Origin: a bacterium
GTDB lineage: Bacteria; SZUA-79; Acidulodesulfobacterales; Acidulodesulfobacteraceae
Assembly: GCA_021809845.1 (NCBI GenBank)
Contig: JAJZJW010000001.1
Location: forward strand, 89,503 to 125,539
Length of the DNA stretch: 36,037 nucleotides
Direction: 5' to 3'
A program made the position numbers and the translations under genes. Numbering within the stretch: position 1 is the stretch's first letter; every line of letters starts with the position of its first letter. Below are positions 16,687 through 26,460 of this stretch, in pieces. The notes below the pieces were generated by a model. That model was given only the letters and a program-made list of their open reading frames with translations. It searched no databases and had not been told where the DNA came from.

Positions 16687-17742
16687 ATGAGTAATTTAGA
16701 TAAAAACAGAGCAAAAGACGGTAAAGATATCGATTGTGAATGCGGAACAGACGGAAATCACGATGGCAGCTCGTGCGGATGCGGACACGAAGAAGAACAT
16801 CATGGCTATCACCGAGACGAAGAAAGTGATTCTTGCGGCTGCGGTGAGGAAGGGCACAGTCATGGCGGCGATTCTTGCGGATGCGGTGAAGATGGTGAAG
16901 AAGACGGCGATTCTTGCGGCTGCGGAGGCGGTCATGGCGAAGGGGGCGGGAAGAATCCTTTTGACGAGCAATCACCTATAAAAGGCGTTAAAAATATAAT
17001 TGCAGTAGCAAGCGGAAAGGGCGGAGTAGGGAAGTCTACTTTTAGCGTAAATCTTGCTATTAGTTTAGCACAGCAGGGCAAAAAAGTAGGTCTCATGGAT
17101 GCAGATATGTACGGTCCCAGCGTTCCTATGATGATGGGAATAAACCAGAGGCCCGAATTAACAGAAGACAAACGGATTGTTCCTATAGAAAAATATGGCA
17201 TAAAGTTAATGTCTCTCGGTTTTTTAATACCGGAAGACACACCTGCAATATGGAGAGGTCCGATAGTAATGCAGGTTACGACCCAGTTTTTAAAGGATGT
17301 TGAATGGGGCGATATTGATTTTCTTGTCGTCGATTTACCTCCAGGCACGGGCGATATTCAGCTGACGCTAGTTCAAACAGTTCCTATAAATTTTGCTATT
17401 GTTGTTTCAACACCGCAGGATATGTCGCTTATTGACGCAAAGAAAGCATTGGGAATGTTTGATAAAGTTAATGTTCCGGTCTTTGGAATAGTTGAAAATA
17501 TGAGCTATTTTGTCTGCCCCCATTGCGGAAAACGTTCCGATATATTCAAACATGGCGGCGCAAAGACTACTGCGGAAAAATTAGGAGTTAATTTTCTTGG
17601 AGAAATACCGATTATTGAAGATATTTGCGAATTATCCGATTCCGGTGAGCCTTTTATGACTAAAGATAGAAATCCTGAGGTTAAAGCTATATTTAGCAAA
17701 ATTTCCGATGCGCTTATTTTGAGAACAGAGCAAAGGGCTTGA
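16687..17742 (+). CDS. mrp: Mrp/ApbC-type P-loop ATPase (Fe-S carrier) with Cys/His-rich N-terminal extension
   Basis: The 351-residue cytoplasmic protein has a Mrp/NBP35 ATPase core (about 100-351). It carries the deviant Walker [13 protein letters not shown] (Lys at 111 and 116), [14 protein letters not shown], Walker [16 protein letters not shown] and the conserved YFVCPHCGK, whose CxxC (near 277 and 280) bridges a dimer Fe-S cluster. The family carries and delivers Fe-S clusters. Residues 1-90 are unusual: very acidic, Gly- and His-rich, with five C-x-C pairs, four of them in the motif SCGCG. This resembles a metal store or an extra cluster site and is longer than other N-terminal Cys extensions I know. 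Ribosome-binding site AGGAG lies 6 bp before the ATG. trxA follows 63 bp later. Confidence 0.9.
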   Translation: MSNLDKNRAKDGKDIDCECGTDGNHDGSSCGCGHEEEHHGYHRDEESDSCGCGEEGHSHGGDSCGCGEDGEEDGDSCGCGGGHGEGGGKNPFDEQSPIKGVKNIIAVASGKGGVGKSTFSVNLAISLAQQGKKVGLMDADMYGPSVPMMMGINQRPELTEDKRIVPIEKYGIKLMSLGFLIPEDTPAIWRGPIVMQVTTQFLKDVEWGDIDFLVVDLPPGTGDIQLTLVQTVPINFAIVVSTPQDMSLIDAKKALGMFDKVNVPVFGIVENMSYFVCPHCGKRSDIFKHGGAKTTAEKLGVNFLGEIPIIEDICELSDSGEPFMTKDRNPEVKAIFSKISDALILRTEQRA

Positions 17743-17805
17743 TTTTATTAAATTTTATTAAAACAAAATAAATTTAAATTTAATTTTAATAAGGAGGATT
17801 TATTT

Positions 17806-18141
17806 ATGGCTTCAGATAAAGTCATGACTTTTACCGACAGTAATTTTGACGCTGAGGTTTTAAAAGCGGAAAAGCCTGTATTAGTTGATTTTTGGGCAGT
17901 ATGGTGCGCACCATGCAGAGCAGTTGCTCCCGTTATTGATGAAATTGCAGCTGATTACGGCGACATTTTAAAAGTTGGCAAGGTCAATGTTGATGAAAAT
18001 CAAGCTACACCTGGTTCATATGGAGTAAGAGGTATTCCTACCGTTATATTGTTTAATAAAGGGAAGGTCGTAGACCAAATTGTCGGCGCTGCCCCTAAAG
18101 CTGCTTTTAAACAAATGATAGATAAGGCAATATCAAATTAA
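17806..18141 (+). CDS. trxA: Thioredoxin with WCAPC active site
   Basis: This 111-residue thioredoxin has the redox pair Cys34/Cys37 in [20 protein letters not shown], the cis-Pro loop RGIPTVILF and the usual length. The active site is CAPC, not CGPC, a modest change seen in some thioredoxins that may alter redox potential. A very strong ribosome-binding site (AAGGAGG) lies about 8 bp before the ATG, suggesting high expression. It is probably co-transcribed with mrp (63-bp gap). The thioredoxin reductase is not in the window. Confidence 0.95.
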   Translation: MASDKVMTFTDSNFDAEVLKAEKPVLVDFWAVWCAPCRAVAPVIDEIAADYGDILKVGKVNVDENQATPGSYGVRGIPTVILFNKGKVVDQIVGAAPKAAFKQMIDKAISN

Positions 18142-18334
18142 GATTAAAGATTAAAGATAAAAGATTAATAAAGATAAAAGATTAAAAATAACTGTTAAGT
18201 TGTCTTCAGCTCTTGAGAGCCTTGATAGCTTTAATAGCTTAGCTGCGATTTGACAGAATTGTAATTTTGCAACAATTAGTCCTTAACGGTTAATTTATTT
18301 TGGTAGAATTGATTTTGTTGCAAGAAAGATATTA

Positions 18335-18384
18335 AAGAGGGTATTTGGTTTATTTCTTATTATAATAAAATCAAGTACTCTCTT
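18335..18384 (+). terminator. Terminator-like hairpin, copy 1
   Basis: AAGAGGGTA pairs with TACTCTCTT (one G.U) and the stem continues through TTG/CAA and an AT-rich section. It is followed by GTTTTAT. It is the first strong hairpin after trxA and would terminate the mrp-trxA transcript. Confidence 0.5.
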
Positions 18385-18405
18385 GTTTTATAATTGTGGA
18401 CAGAC

Positions 18406-18442
18406 ACTCACCTCCCTCACCTCCCTCACCTCCCTTTTTTTT
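18406..18442 (+). repeat. 9-bp CACCTCCCT array, copy 1 (3 units) followed by T8
   Basis: On the + strand each unit contains CACCTCC, the anti-Shine-Dalgarno core of 16S rRNA. On the - strand it reads GGGAGGTGA with three GGG runs. Confidence 0.9.
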
Positions 18443-18607
18443 CCGAATATATAGCAGATGCAGGCGGCAGTAAGAGATAAAATAAATCAGATAAAATAAA
18501 TCTTTAATAGCTTAGCTGCGATTTGACAGAATTGTAATTTTGCAACAATTAGTCCTTAACGGTTAATTTATTTTGGTAGAATTGATTTTGTTGCAAGAAA
18601 GATATTA

Positions 18608-18657
18608 AAGAGGGTATTTGGTTTATTTCTTATTATAATAAAATCAAGTACCCTCTT
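18608..18657 (+). terminator. Terminator-like hairpin, copy 2
   Basis: This is the same hairpin in the second duplicate, now with a perfect AAGAGGGTA/TACCCTCTT stem. The only difference from copy 1 in the arm is a C/T that keeps pairing as G-C or G.U. Confidence 0.5.
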
Positions 18658-18678
18658 GTTTTATAATTGTGGACAGAC

Positions 18679-18724
18679 ACTCACCTCCCTCACCTCCCTC
18701 ACCTCCCTCACCTCCCTTTTTTTT
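18679..18724 (+). repeat. 9-bp CACCTCCCT array, copy 2 (4 units) followed by T8
   Basis: Four units give four GGG runs spaced by AGGTGA on the - strand, which satisfies a loose G-quadruplex pattern. Unit number differs between the two duplicates, showing active slippage. Confidence 0.9.
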
Positions 18725-18743
18725 CCGAATATATAGCAGATGC

Positions 18744-18863
18744 AGGCGGCAGTAAGAGATAAAATAAATCAGATAAAATAAATTCAGGCGGCAGTAAGAG
18801 ATAAAATAAATCAGATATCTTTTTACAGGCGGGAGTAAGAGATAAAATAAATCAGATATCTTT
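18744..18863 (+). repeat. 41/42-bp repeats running into the 3' end of the corC-like gene
   Basis: AGGCGG(C/G)AGTAAGAG units start at 18744, 18786 and 18827 (another at 18462). The last one continues into TCAGATATCTTT, which is the reverse complement of the last codons and stop of the downstream minus-strand gene. The same TCAGATATCTTT also ends the previous unit (18811-18822). Confidence 0.85.
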
Positions 18864-20117
18864 AGTCAGCACGACTTCTTTGACGGATTTGTTTGTTGCC
18901 TTTGTAACCGTAAACTGCATATTATCTATCATAAACTTTTCGCCCGGCGCCGGTATCCGTCCTAACCTGTCCATAATTAATCCTGAAATTGTTTCATAAT
19001 CTGTTTCTTCATGATTATTTATTTTTGTATTTAATAATTCACTTAATTCGTTTAAGCTTAATCTTGTATTGATAATATAAGTATTTTTTCCGATTTTCTT
19101 ATACATAAATTCTTCTTCATCTGTTTCATCTCTTATCTCACCGACTATTTCTTCAAGTATATCTTCAAATGTTATTAAACCTGCGGCGCCTCCGTATTCA
19201 TCAACTACTATAGAAGCCTGCTGACGGCTTTTTTGCATTCTAAGCATTAAAACCGAAATACTTAGTGTTTCGGGAATAAATAGTACCGGTTTAGCTATAT
19301 CCTTGATAATTTTATCGCTATTTTCTTTATTGTAGATATCAAAAGCAAAGGCGATTCCTGTAATATTGTCTATGCGGTTTCTAAAGACAGGTATTCTTGA
19401 ATAATTGGATTCTATTATTGTTTTATGAGCCTCAATTACAGATGTTGACTCTTCTAAAGCCACAATATTGATTAAAGGTATCATTATATCTTTAGCTGTT
19501 TTTTTTCCGAATTCAAAAATACGTTTGATTATTTTTTTTTCATAATCCTTTAATTCTCCAATATTTCCGCTTATCGTGAGCACCTTAACCAGCTCATCTT
19601 TTGTCAAAAATACATTTTTAGATTTACCTTTAAAAACAATGTTCAACATTTTTGATAATCCTATAAATATCAGATTTATCGGGTAAAAAAGTATTGAGAA
19701 AAAAGCAATAAACGGTATTGATTTAAGCATAAGCGTGTTAGCGTATTTTCGGTAGACCATCTTTGGAATAATTTCACCGAATATTATCATAAATGGTGTA
19801 AGCAGAAGAGCGACAACAAAAGGCGTCCATTTATGCACATATTCAAATAAAACAGTCGTCGCTATAATTGTAGCCGTAGTGTTGGAAATATTATTCCCTA
19901 TTAAAGTAGTCGCAAAGGTATTTTCAGGATTTTTTGTTTTTTTAATTAAAAAACCAGCAAGTTTATTTCCCTGCATTTCTTTATGCTTTATTTTTATTTT
20001 ATCATAGCTTATAATGCCGATTTCCGAACCTGCGAAGAATCCTTCGAAAAAAATAGCAATAATGATTATAATGAAATAATATATCAGATTCACTATGGTA
20101 TAGCTGTTGTTGTTCAT
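18852..20117 (-). CDS. CNNM-CBS-CorC_HlyC membrane protein (CorC/HlyC family)
   Basis: The protein has 421 residues. The N-terminal CNNM transmembrane domain (about 1-190) contains the family signatures FEGFFAGSEIGIIS, TLIGNNISNT and IFGEIIPKMVYRKYA. It is followed by a CBS pair (about 205-330; KDIMIPLINIVAL, SRIPVFRNRIDNITGI) and VVDEYGGAAGLITFEDILEEIVGEI. A C-terminal CorC_HlyC (transporter-associated) domain is about 340-421. The family is linked to Mg2+/Co2+ homeostasis; the common 'hemolysin' name is historical. A GAG-containing ribosome-binding site lies 5 bp before the ATG. It lies downstream of its shorter paralogue on the same strand and may share its transcript. Its last codons are part of a tandem repeat. 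Confidence 0.88.
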   Translation of the reverse strand: MNNNSYTIVNLIYYFIIIIIAIFFEGFFAGSEIGIISYDKIKIKHKEMQGNKLAGFLIKKTKNPENTFATTLIGNNISNTTATIIATTVLFEYVHKWTPFVVALLLTPFMIIFGEIIPKMVYRKYANTLMLKSIPFIAFFSILFYPINLIFIGLSKMLNIVFKGKSKNVFLTKDELVKVLTISGNIGELKDYEKKIIKRIFEFGKKTAKDIMIPLINIVALEESTSVIEAHKTIIESNYSRIPVFRNRIDNITGIAFAFDIYNKENSDKIIKDIAKPVLFIPETLSISVLMLRMQKSRQQASIVVDEYGGAAGLITFEDILEEIVGEIRDETDEEEFMYKKIGKNTYIINTRLSLNELSELLNTKINNHEETDYETISGLIMDRLGRIPAPGEKFMIDNMQFTVTKATNKSVKEVVLTKDI

Positions 20118-20273
20118 ATGCTCTTTTATTTATGCTTTTTTGTTTTACTCTTTTATTCTTTATTTATATTTTTTTTGTTATAATTATTATAATGTAATGA
20201 CGCAATAATTATGTAATGGAGTAAAAATTATATTATATTGTATTATATATAATATTATAATATATTGTTTGTA

Positions 20274-20365
20274 TGGTATGTATTATTTGTACCATATTAT
20301 ATTGTATTGTTTGTATTGTATTTATTGTATTGTATTGTATTGTATTTATTGTATTGTATTAATAT
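20274..20365. repeat. ATTGT pentamer-type microsatellite
   Basis: Irregular TTGTATTGTA and TTTATTGTATTG units fill most of the gap between the two CNNM genes. No gene is visible. Confidence 0.85.
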
Positions 20366-20367
20366 TA

Positions 20368-21339
20368 TTACTGTACATCATATTCGTCTTCAATTTCACC
20401 GAAAATTTCTTCAAGTAAATCCTCCATAGTAACCAAGCCTGTCATTTTACCATATTCATTCACGACTATTGCAATATGAATTTTTTTCTTTTGAAGTTCC
20501 CTGAAGAGGTCAAGAACGTTTTTTGATGCCGGAATAAAATAGGGCTTAATCAAAAAAGAATTCAGTGTTCTTTTCCCTTCAATGTCTGTATATACTTTAG
20601 CCAAAATATTTTTAGCGAGTAAGATGCCTATGATGTTGTCTTTTTCTCTGAAATATATCGGTATTCTTGAGAAATGATTTTCTTCAATCAGAGCGACGGC
20701 ATTTACAACAGGCGTACTAACGTCTAATGAAAATATTTTGTCATTTTTTGTCATTATATTGCCGGCTTTCAGCAGCGACAATTTAAAAAAATTTTTTATT
20801 AATTCATATTCTTTTTCTTTTATTTCGCCCTCGTTTTTTCCTATTTCAATAATAGTTCTAAGTTCTTCGTTGGATAAAGATTCGTTTTTTCTTAATTGAA
20901 ATATTTTGCCGCTAATACCCATTTTGTTTGTTACAGAGTCGATTAGTACCGTGACCGGATAAAATATATTTGCAATAATTATGGAAAATTCAACAGGTTT
21001 TTTTAAAGCAATTATTTTTGGTATAATTTCGGCTAAAATTATTAAGAGTAAAGAAATTATAACTATAGAGTAAATAATAGATATATTATGGAAATAATAA
21101 TTTAAAACTAAGGCAGCTATGCTGGCAGCCAGCACATTTGCTGTTAAATTGCCTATAAGTATTATTATTAAAAAGATAGCAGATTTTCTGATAAGAAAAA
21201 TTACTTTATATTTTCTTTTAAAATTCAGTTCATCTATCTCAGTTTGCGTCAAGGAAAAAACCGAAGATTCAGAAAGCGAAAACAAAGAGGAAAAAATTAA
21301 AAAAATAATAAAAAGAAATATAAATAAAAGTATGTTCAT
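20368..21339 (-). CDS. CNNM-CBS membrane protein lacking the C-terminal CorC_HlyC domain
   Basis: This 323-residue paralogue of the downstream gene has a CNNM membrane domain (about 1-175; FSLSESSVFSLTQTEIDEL, LIGNLTANVLAAS, LAEIIPKIIALKKP), then a CBS pair (NIMTKNDKIFSL, SRIPIYFREKDNIIGI) ending at VVNEYGKMTGLVTMEDLLEE. It stops just after that block, so the CorC_HlyC domain is absent. The clean stop and similar length to known short members suggest a natural short form, not a truncation. No Shine-Dalgarno sequence is evident. The two may act as a heteromer; that is inference from adjacency. Confidence 0.85.
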   Translation of the reverse strand: MNILLFIFLFIIFLIFSSLFSLSESSVFSLTQTEIDELNFKRKYKVIFLIRKSAIFLIIILIGNLTANVLAASIAALVLNYYFHNISIIYSIVIISLLLIILAEIIPKIIALKKPVEFSIIIANIFYPVTVLIDSVTNKMGISGKIFQLRKNESLSNEELRTIIEIGKNEGEIKEKEYELIKNFFKLSLLKAGNIMTKNDKIFSLDVSTPVVNAVALIEENHFSRIPIYFREKDNIIGILLAKNILAKVYTDIEGKRTLNSFLIKPYFIPASKNVLDLFRELQKKKIHIAIVVNEYGKMTGLVTMEDLLEEIFGEIEDEYDVQ

Positions 21340-21529
21340 TTTATATTAAATGACATGAATTATATAACTACTTATTGAATTATTTAATTATTATAAAAAA
21401 ATATTAATGAAAGATAATGTACATTATTTTCTTAAATTAAGTATTAAGATTAGTTGCTTGTGCTTGCTTACTTATTATAATTATTTATTTAGCTTGCCTA
21501 TTTATTTATAATAATTAATCAATTAATTA

Positions 21530-22786
21530 TTATAAATTATTAGAGATGTGTTTAAATGTTATTGGTCTTATTGCAAATGATTTGTTTTTGTAAATGAAAT
21601 TAACTCTTTTACCTGCTCTGAAATCTGTGTAATGGTCAGTTTTGCCGTTAATTATTGAACCGATTTTAGAAATTTTTATTCTTTCTTTTTTTGCAATTTC
21701 AAGTAATTTATTCTCATCAGAGCGTCTTATTGACCACAGCAGTTCATAATCTTCACCGAACGATATAACATTATTTAAGATGTCCGTATCTTTTAAATTT
21801 AAAATTTTTACTATACTTTTAAATTCGTTACTTAATGGAATATTGTCGGCAATGATTAAAGCGCTTGAATTTTTATCTTTACTGCTTAATAAGTTGTTGA
21901 TATCTTTATAAAGTCCATCGCTTATATCGGTCATAGAATTTGCGATTTTATTTTTTGCTAATATTTTTCCCAATTTGACTCTTGAAGGGTGAATTAAATT
22001 TTTTTTTGCATAATTTTCGATAAATTTTATTATTCTATTTTTAGTTCTTTTAGAAGTGTTAGAAGTTTTAGAAACATTAGATGCTTTAGAAATGTTTGAT
22101 GTTTCAGAAATATTTGGTGTTTTGGAGTTGTTAGAATTTCCCGAAACATTTGATGTTTTAGAAGTGTCAGATGTTTTGTATGCTTTATTTATGCCTAGAA
22201 CATTATCTATATCATTTATTACAAACTTTTCGATATGTTCTTTAATGAGTTCTTTATTTTCCATAATATAATAGGAAAGCCACGCATTGCCGAGAGCTCC
22301 CGAAACAAATATAAGGTCGTCGCATTCAGCGCTATATCTCAAAATAGCCATTTGTCTGTCGGTACAGTCCCCCAGCAGTGTGATTGATATTGAAAACTCT
22401 CCTGCTTTTGAGACGTTTCCGCCTATAAGAGAAATTTTGTCAATTTTTGCCGTTTTTATTATGCCGTCGATTGTCTCTTTTATATTAGCTTCAGTCAAAT
22501 AATCTGGTACAAGTAATGAGAGAATAAAAAATCTTGGCGTCCCTCCCATAGACGCTATGTCGCTTATATTAGCAAGCAGTGATTTAGCGCCTACTTGGCT
22601 AAAAGAGTAATAGTCTGTTCTAAAATGGGTATTTTCGGTGAGGGTATCGGATGTGATTAATATGTTTTTTTTATCTCGAAAAATAGCCGTGTCGTCCCCG
22701 ATAGATTTAATTATCATAGAACCGTTAAATTTAAGGTTCTCACGGCTATTTTTTTCGATATAAGAAATCAGGCTTAATTCGTCCAA
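21530..22786 (-). CDS. thiL: Thiamine-monophosphate kinase with Ser/Asn/Thr-rich insert
   Basis: The protein phosphorylates thiamine phosphate to thiamine diphosphate (last cofactor step). Family blocks are SIGDDTAIF, ITSDTLTENTHF, GAKSLLANISDIASMGG, SLIGGNVSKA, LGDC, and, after the insert, MTDISDGLYKDI and FGEDYELLW. The start is TTG 22786 with no clear ribosome-binding site, 14 bp after lon, so translation may depend on lon. Residues about 200-249 are a low-complexity insert of SNxSK/TSNTSK units that lengthens the protein to 418 from a usual ~320-340. It falls between the N-terminal and C-terminal AIR-synthase-like halves, where an insertion should be tolerated. Confidence 0.9.
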   Translation of the reverse strand: MDELSLISYIEKNSRENLKFNGSMIIKSIGDDTAIFRDKKNILITSDTLTENTHFRTDYYSFSQVGAKSLLANISDIASMGGTPRFFILSLLVPDYLTEANIKETIDGIIKTAKIDKISLIGGNVSKAGEFSISITLLGDCTDRQMAILRYSAECDDLIFVSGALGNAWLSYYIMENKELIKEHIEKFVINDIDNVLGINKAYKTSDTSKTSNVSGNSNNSKTPNISETSNISKASNVSKTSNTSKRTKNRIIKFIENYAKKNLIHPSRVKLGKILAKNKIANSMTDISDGLYKDINNLLSSKDKNSSALIIADNIPLSNEFKSIVKILNLKDTDILNNVISFGEDYELLWSIRRSDENKLLEIAKKERIKISKIGSIINGKTDHYTDFRAGKRVNFIYKNKSFAIRPITFKHISNNL

Positions 22787-22800
22787 TTTTTTATTTTTTT

Positions 22801-25269
22801 TTATTTTTCAACCTTGGATAATTTATTATTATTATCTGTTTTATCAAGACCGATTATAGCTAACTTTACAACTTCATCCATATTTTTTACCGGAACAAAT
22901 TTTAAATGCTTTTTAACCAATGGCGAAATTTCATCAAGGTCTTTCTTGTTTCTTTCCGGAATAATGATTGTCTTGATATTAGCCCTTAAAGCAGCCAGTG
23001 ATTTTTCCTTTAACCCGCCGATAGGCAAAACATTTCCGTGAAGCGTTATTTCACCGGTCATAGCGATGTCTTTTCTTACCGGTTTGTTTGTAAGCGCCGA
23101 TATCATAGAAGTAGCCATTGAAATTCCGGCGGACGGACCGTCTTTTGGTATTGCTCCTTCAGGAATATGAAGATGTATATCATTTTTTTCAAAAACATTC
23201 GGTTTTATACCGAGTTCGTCAGCTTTGGATTTTGCATATGTCAAACCTGCTTGTGCTGATTCTTTCATGACATCTCCGAGTTGTCCGGTGAGAGATAAAG
23301 AACCTTTGCCTTTAGAAAGTACTGTTTCTATATATAATACTTCACCGCCAACAGGTGTCCATGCAAGTCCGGTCACAATTCCTATCTCGTCTTCCGTACG
23401 TTCCTCTTCCGGCAATATTTTAATAGCGCCTAAATATTTAGCAATATTTTTATTAGAAATTATATATTTTTTTATTTTATTTTCCGCAATCTGTCTTGCA
23501 ACTTTTCGGCAAACAGTGCCTATTTCTCTTTCCAAATTTCTTAAACCTGCTTCCCTTGTGTACCCTGCTATAATAGTTCTTGTAGCGCTTGGCATAAACT
23601 CTATATAATCTGGTTTTAAACCGTTTTCTTTAATCTGCCTTGGTATGAGATATTTTTCTGCAATTTTCTCTTTTTCTTCAAGAGTATACCCTGACAAATT
23701 GATAATTTCCATTCTGTCTCTTAAAGGACCTGGTATAGTATCTGCAACATTTGCCGTCGCCACAAACATAACGTTTGACAGGTCAAAAGGTAAATTTAAG
23801 TAATGGTCCGAAAAGGAAAAATTTTGTTCAGGGTCTAGAACTTCCAGCAATGCAGAAGAAGGGTCTCCCCTGAAGTCTGTGCCTACTTTGTCTATCTCAT
23901 CTATCATAAATACGGGATTATTTGTGCCCGCCTGTTTAATACCCTGAATAATTCTTCCCGGAAGTGCGCCTACGTACGTTCTCCTATGTCCTCTAATTTC
24001 GGCTTCGTCGTGAACCCCTCCTAATGATACCCTTATAAATTTTCTGTTCATGGCTTTTGCAATAGATTTCCCCAATGAGGTTTTGCCTACACCGGGAGGA
24101 CCCATAAAGCAGAGTATAGGACCTTTCATTTTTTTATTTAATTTGCGTACGCTTAAATATTCAAGTATACGTTCTTTTATTTTTTCAAGGTCATAATGGT
24201 CTTCGTCAAGGATTTTTTTTGCGGCTTCGATATTTAAATTATCCTTGGTTTTTTTAGTCCACGGTACATCTATAATCCATTCAATATAAGTTCTTATAGT
24301 AGAAGCTTCAGCTGCGTCCTGATGCATCATTTCAAGTTTTGAGAGCTGTTTTTCAGTTTCTTTTAATATCTCCGGAGGCATTTTAGCAGCCCTGATTTTT
24401 TCCCTCAGTTCATTCATATCTTGAGTCTTATCGTCTGTTTCTCCGAGTTCGTTTTTAATTGCTCTGAGCTGTTCCCTTAAAAAATAGTCTCTCTGGGTTT
24501 TCGTCATTTCTTCTTTAGCTTGCGACTGTATTTTTGCCTGCATAGAAAGAATTTCAATCTCTCTGGCAAGCACGTCGTTTATTTTTTTAAGCCTTTTAAC
24601 TGCATCGAATTCTTGCAAAATTTTCTGAGATTCTTCAACTTTTAGACCCAAATTTGATGCTACAATGTCAGCAAGTCTCCCCGGATTATTAATATTTTCA
24701 AGTATTATGAGTATATCTTGAGAGGGCATTCTCCCGAGTGAAACATATTTTTCAAGCTGTTCTTTTACATTGCGCATTAATGCATCTATTGCCGGAGTTA
24801 TTTCTGTTACAATCTCTTCCTGAATTTTTGATATTTTAACAAGATAAAATGGTTTTACCTGCACATAGTTTTCTATTTTAGCTTTAGAAATTCCCTGTAC
24901 TAATATTTTCACTCTTCCGTCCGGCAATTTAAGCATTTTCATTATCATTGCGACGGTGCCTATGTCAAATATGTCGTTTTGGGCAGGTTCTTCGACTACT
25001 ATATCTTTTTGAGCGGATAAAAGTATCAGCCTGTCTTTTGAAAGTGCTTCGTCAACGGCTTTTATAGAAGCTTCTCTTCCCACAAAAAGAGGTATTATCA
25101 TAAAAGGAAAAACTACAAGGTCTCTTATGGGCAGCATAGGTATAACATCGGGAATTTTGATATCTTCCTGTGAACCCAGCTGGTCGATATTTTCACCTTT
25201 GCTGACGGCAATATCATCATCTGTGCCTTTAAAATCTGTTTCATAATTAAAATTAGCTATAAGCGTCAT
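22801..25269 (-). CDS. lon: ATP-dependent protease La (Lon)
   Basis: The protein has 822 residues, normal for LonA. The N-terminal substrate-recognition domain (about 40-240; [20 protein letters not shown]) is preceded by a short acidic leader. The AAA+ module has Walker [19 protein letters not shown] (about 388-405) and Walker [10 protein letters not shown]. The C-terminal serine-lysine protease domain has the catalytic Ser near 713 in [10 protein letters not shown] and Lys near 756 in [14 protein letters not shown] ribosome-binding site lies upstream. It degrades misfolded and regulatory proteins in the cytoplasm. The hsp20 gene sits upstream on the same strand, making a small proteostasis neighbourhood, although 298 bp of AT-rich DNA separates them. 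Confidence 0.97.
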   Translation of the reverse strand: MTLIANFNYETDFKGTDDDIAVSKGENIDQLGSQEDIKIPDVIPMLPIRDLVVFPFMIIPLFVGREASIKAVDEALSKDRLILLSAQKDIVVEEPAQNDIFDIGTVAMIMKMLKLPDGRVKILVQGISKAKIENYVQVKPFYLVKISKIQEEIVTEITPAIDALMRNVKEQLEKYVSLGRMPSQDILIILENINNPGRLADIVASNLGLKVEESQKILQEFDAVKRLKKINDVLAREIEILSMQAKIQSQAKEEMTKTQRDYFLREQLRAIKNELGETDDKTQDMNELREKIRAAKMPPEILKETEKQLSKLEMMHQDAAEASTIRTYIEWIIDVPWTKKTKDNLNIEAAKKILDEDHYDLEKIKERILEYLSVRKLNKKMKGPILCFMGPPGVGKTSLGKSIAKAMNRKFIRVSLGGVHDEAEIRGHRRTYVGALPGRIIQGIKQAGTNNPVFMIDEIDKVGTDFRGDPSSALLEVLDPEQNFSFSDHYLNLPFDLSNVMFVATANVADTIPGPLRDRMEIINLSGYTLEEKEKIAEKYLIPRQIKENGLKPDYIEFMPSATRTIIAGYTREAGLRNLEREIGTVCRKVARQIAENKIKKYIISNKNIAKYLGAIKILPEEERTEDEIGIVTGLAWTPVGGEVLYIETVLSKGKGSLSLTGQLGDVMKESAQAGLTYAKSKADELGIKPNVFEKNDIHLHIPEGAIPKDGPSAGISMATSMISALTNKPVRKDIAMTGEITLHGNVLPIGGLKEKSLAALRANIKTIIIPERNKKDLDEISPLVKKHLKFVPVKNMDEVVKLAIIGLDKTDNNNKLSKVEK

Positions 25270-25567
25270 ATAAATATATCTCCCGTAAATTAATGTAGTT
25301 AGTGTAAAACAATATGTTTTATTTTACAATATCTGTATCATCATCTATATTATATATCAATTATTATATATCAATTACAATTGTATCTTTAAATTAATAT
25401 AACTATATATAATATAATAAAATTGAATAATTGATTATGTAATTATATCTTTAAGTTAATACGATAATCAATTGAAATCAATTAATTAATAAAATCAATC
25501 TTAAATTTAATCAAAATTTCAAACAATTCCACGCAATTATTTATAATTATAATTAATTATAAATAAA
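25270..25567. other. AT-rich gap between lon and hsp20
   Basis: This gap consists almost only of A/T, with TATATCAATTA-type direct repeats. It presumably contains the lon promoter; I see no heat-shock operator (CIRCE) or small gene. Confidence 0.6.
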
Positions 25568-26098
25568 TTAATCACAATCATAATCGATTTTAATATTTAT
25601 TTTTGAATGAATACTTTGATTTTCTATATTAAATATAACCTTCAGCAAACCGTTTGATAGCACTGCACTGACATTTTTATCAGAAGGACTGAACGGTAAA
25701 AGCAAAAATTTTTCAAATTTTCCAAACCTTCTTTCCATGCACAAAAATCTGATATTATTATTGTTCTCTATATTCCCTATGCTTTCTATGCTCCCTATGT
25801 TCTCTATGTTTTCATGGTCTCTGTGATTTAAGTCTGGATTTAAGACCCACTTTATAATCAGAATGTTATCTTGTACAATTACAGCGGTGTCTTCTTTTTT
25901 AACACCCGGAACTTCCAGTTCGATAATAAGTTTGTTTCTCGTGCTGTAAATATCTATAGGCGAAATGTTTGCGCTGAAAGAGGCTGATAAGTCTTCAAGA
26001 TAAATTGATTCAAACAATTCTCTGAATAATCTTTCCACCTCTTTTTTAAAATTTTTTATTTTACTGTTATAATTGTCACCTGTATTGTAATGCTTCAT
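25568..26098 (-). CDS. Small heat-shock protein (Hsp20/alpha-crystallin) with repeat insert
   Basis: In this 176-residue chaperone the alpha-crystallin domain starts near residue 45 (ISPIDIYSTRNKLIIELEVPGVKKED) and ends with the conserved strand block LSNGLLKVIFN. That block is the family's xxNGVLxIxx motif with Leu for Val. A 25-residue insert (about 88-113), built from NIENIGSIESIGNIENNNN-like units, lies in the loop between two beta strands. The next strand then resumes with CMERRFGKFEKFLLLPF. The inserted unit is encoded by a short repeated tract (about 25762-25835). The downstream lon suggests shared stress functions. The C-terminal IxI tail is not clear. Confidence 0.85.
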   Translation of the reverse strand: MKHYNTGDNYNSKIKNFKKEVERLFRELFESIYLEDLSASFSANISPIDIYSTRNKLIIELEVPGVKKEDTAVIVQDNILIIKWVLNPDLNHRDHENIENIGSIESIGNIENNNNIRFLCMERRFGKFEKFLLLPFSPSDKNVSAVLSNGLLKVIFNIENQSIHSKINIKIDYDCD

Positions 26099-26102
26099 AA
26101 TA

Positions 26103-26460
26103 TTTTTAAGTCCAAGTTTAGATAATATTTTTTATAAATTCTAACATAATGTCTAATGAACCGTCTTTAAGGTCTTTGTTTTTAAGCCCGAAATTATATA
26201 ATATTTTTTATAAATTCTAATATAATGTCTAATGAACCGTCTTTAAGGTCTTTGTTTTTAAGCCCGAAATTATATAATATTTTTTATAAATTCTAACATA
26301 ATGTCTAATGAACCGTCTTTAAGGTCTTTGTTTTTAAGTCCGAAATTATATAATATTTTTTATAAATTCTAACATAATGTCTAATGAACCGTCTTTAAGG
26401 TCTTTGTTTTTAAGCCCGAAATTAGATAATATTTTTTATAAATTCTAATAATCCGTTTTT
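26103..26460 (-). repeat. 76-bp tandem array of the galU 3' end (4 copies plus the gene copy)
   Basis: CCGTCTTTAAGG starts at 26161, 26237, 26313 and 26389, always 76 bp apart. The related sequence inside galU starts at 26453, 12 bp early. On the minus strand each array copy reads GLKNKDLKDGSLDIMLEF, then IKNII and stop. The gene's own copy lacks four codons. Confidence 0.97.

Larger units (their letters stand above)
18231..18785 (+). repeat. 273/282-bp tandem duplication downstream of trxA
   Basis: Bases 18231-18503 recur from 18504 to about 18785, nearly identical. The second copy is 9 bp longer because its CTCACCTCC array has four units, not three. Each copy contains TTGACA, a long hairpin, the CACCTCCCT array followed by T8, and an AGGCGGCAGTAAGAG unit. 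I see no protein-coding frame of note. Confidence 0.95.

Noticed and set aside
16685-16981. Frames in other phases over the Mrp Cys-rich leader
   Set aside because: Open only because of GC-rich repeated codons; no start signals, and the Mrp frame with AGGAG is clearly the real one.
18679-18724. A fragment of 16S rRNA 3' end
   Set aside because: Only the CACCTCC core matches; flanking sequence is not rRNA and the unit is a 9-bp repeat.
20368-21339. Truncated pseudogene of the corC-like gene
   Set aside because: It lacks only the terminal domain, has intact motifs and a clean end, and short CNNM-CBS proteins are known.
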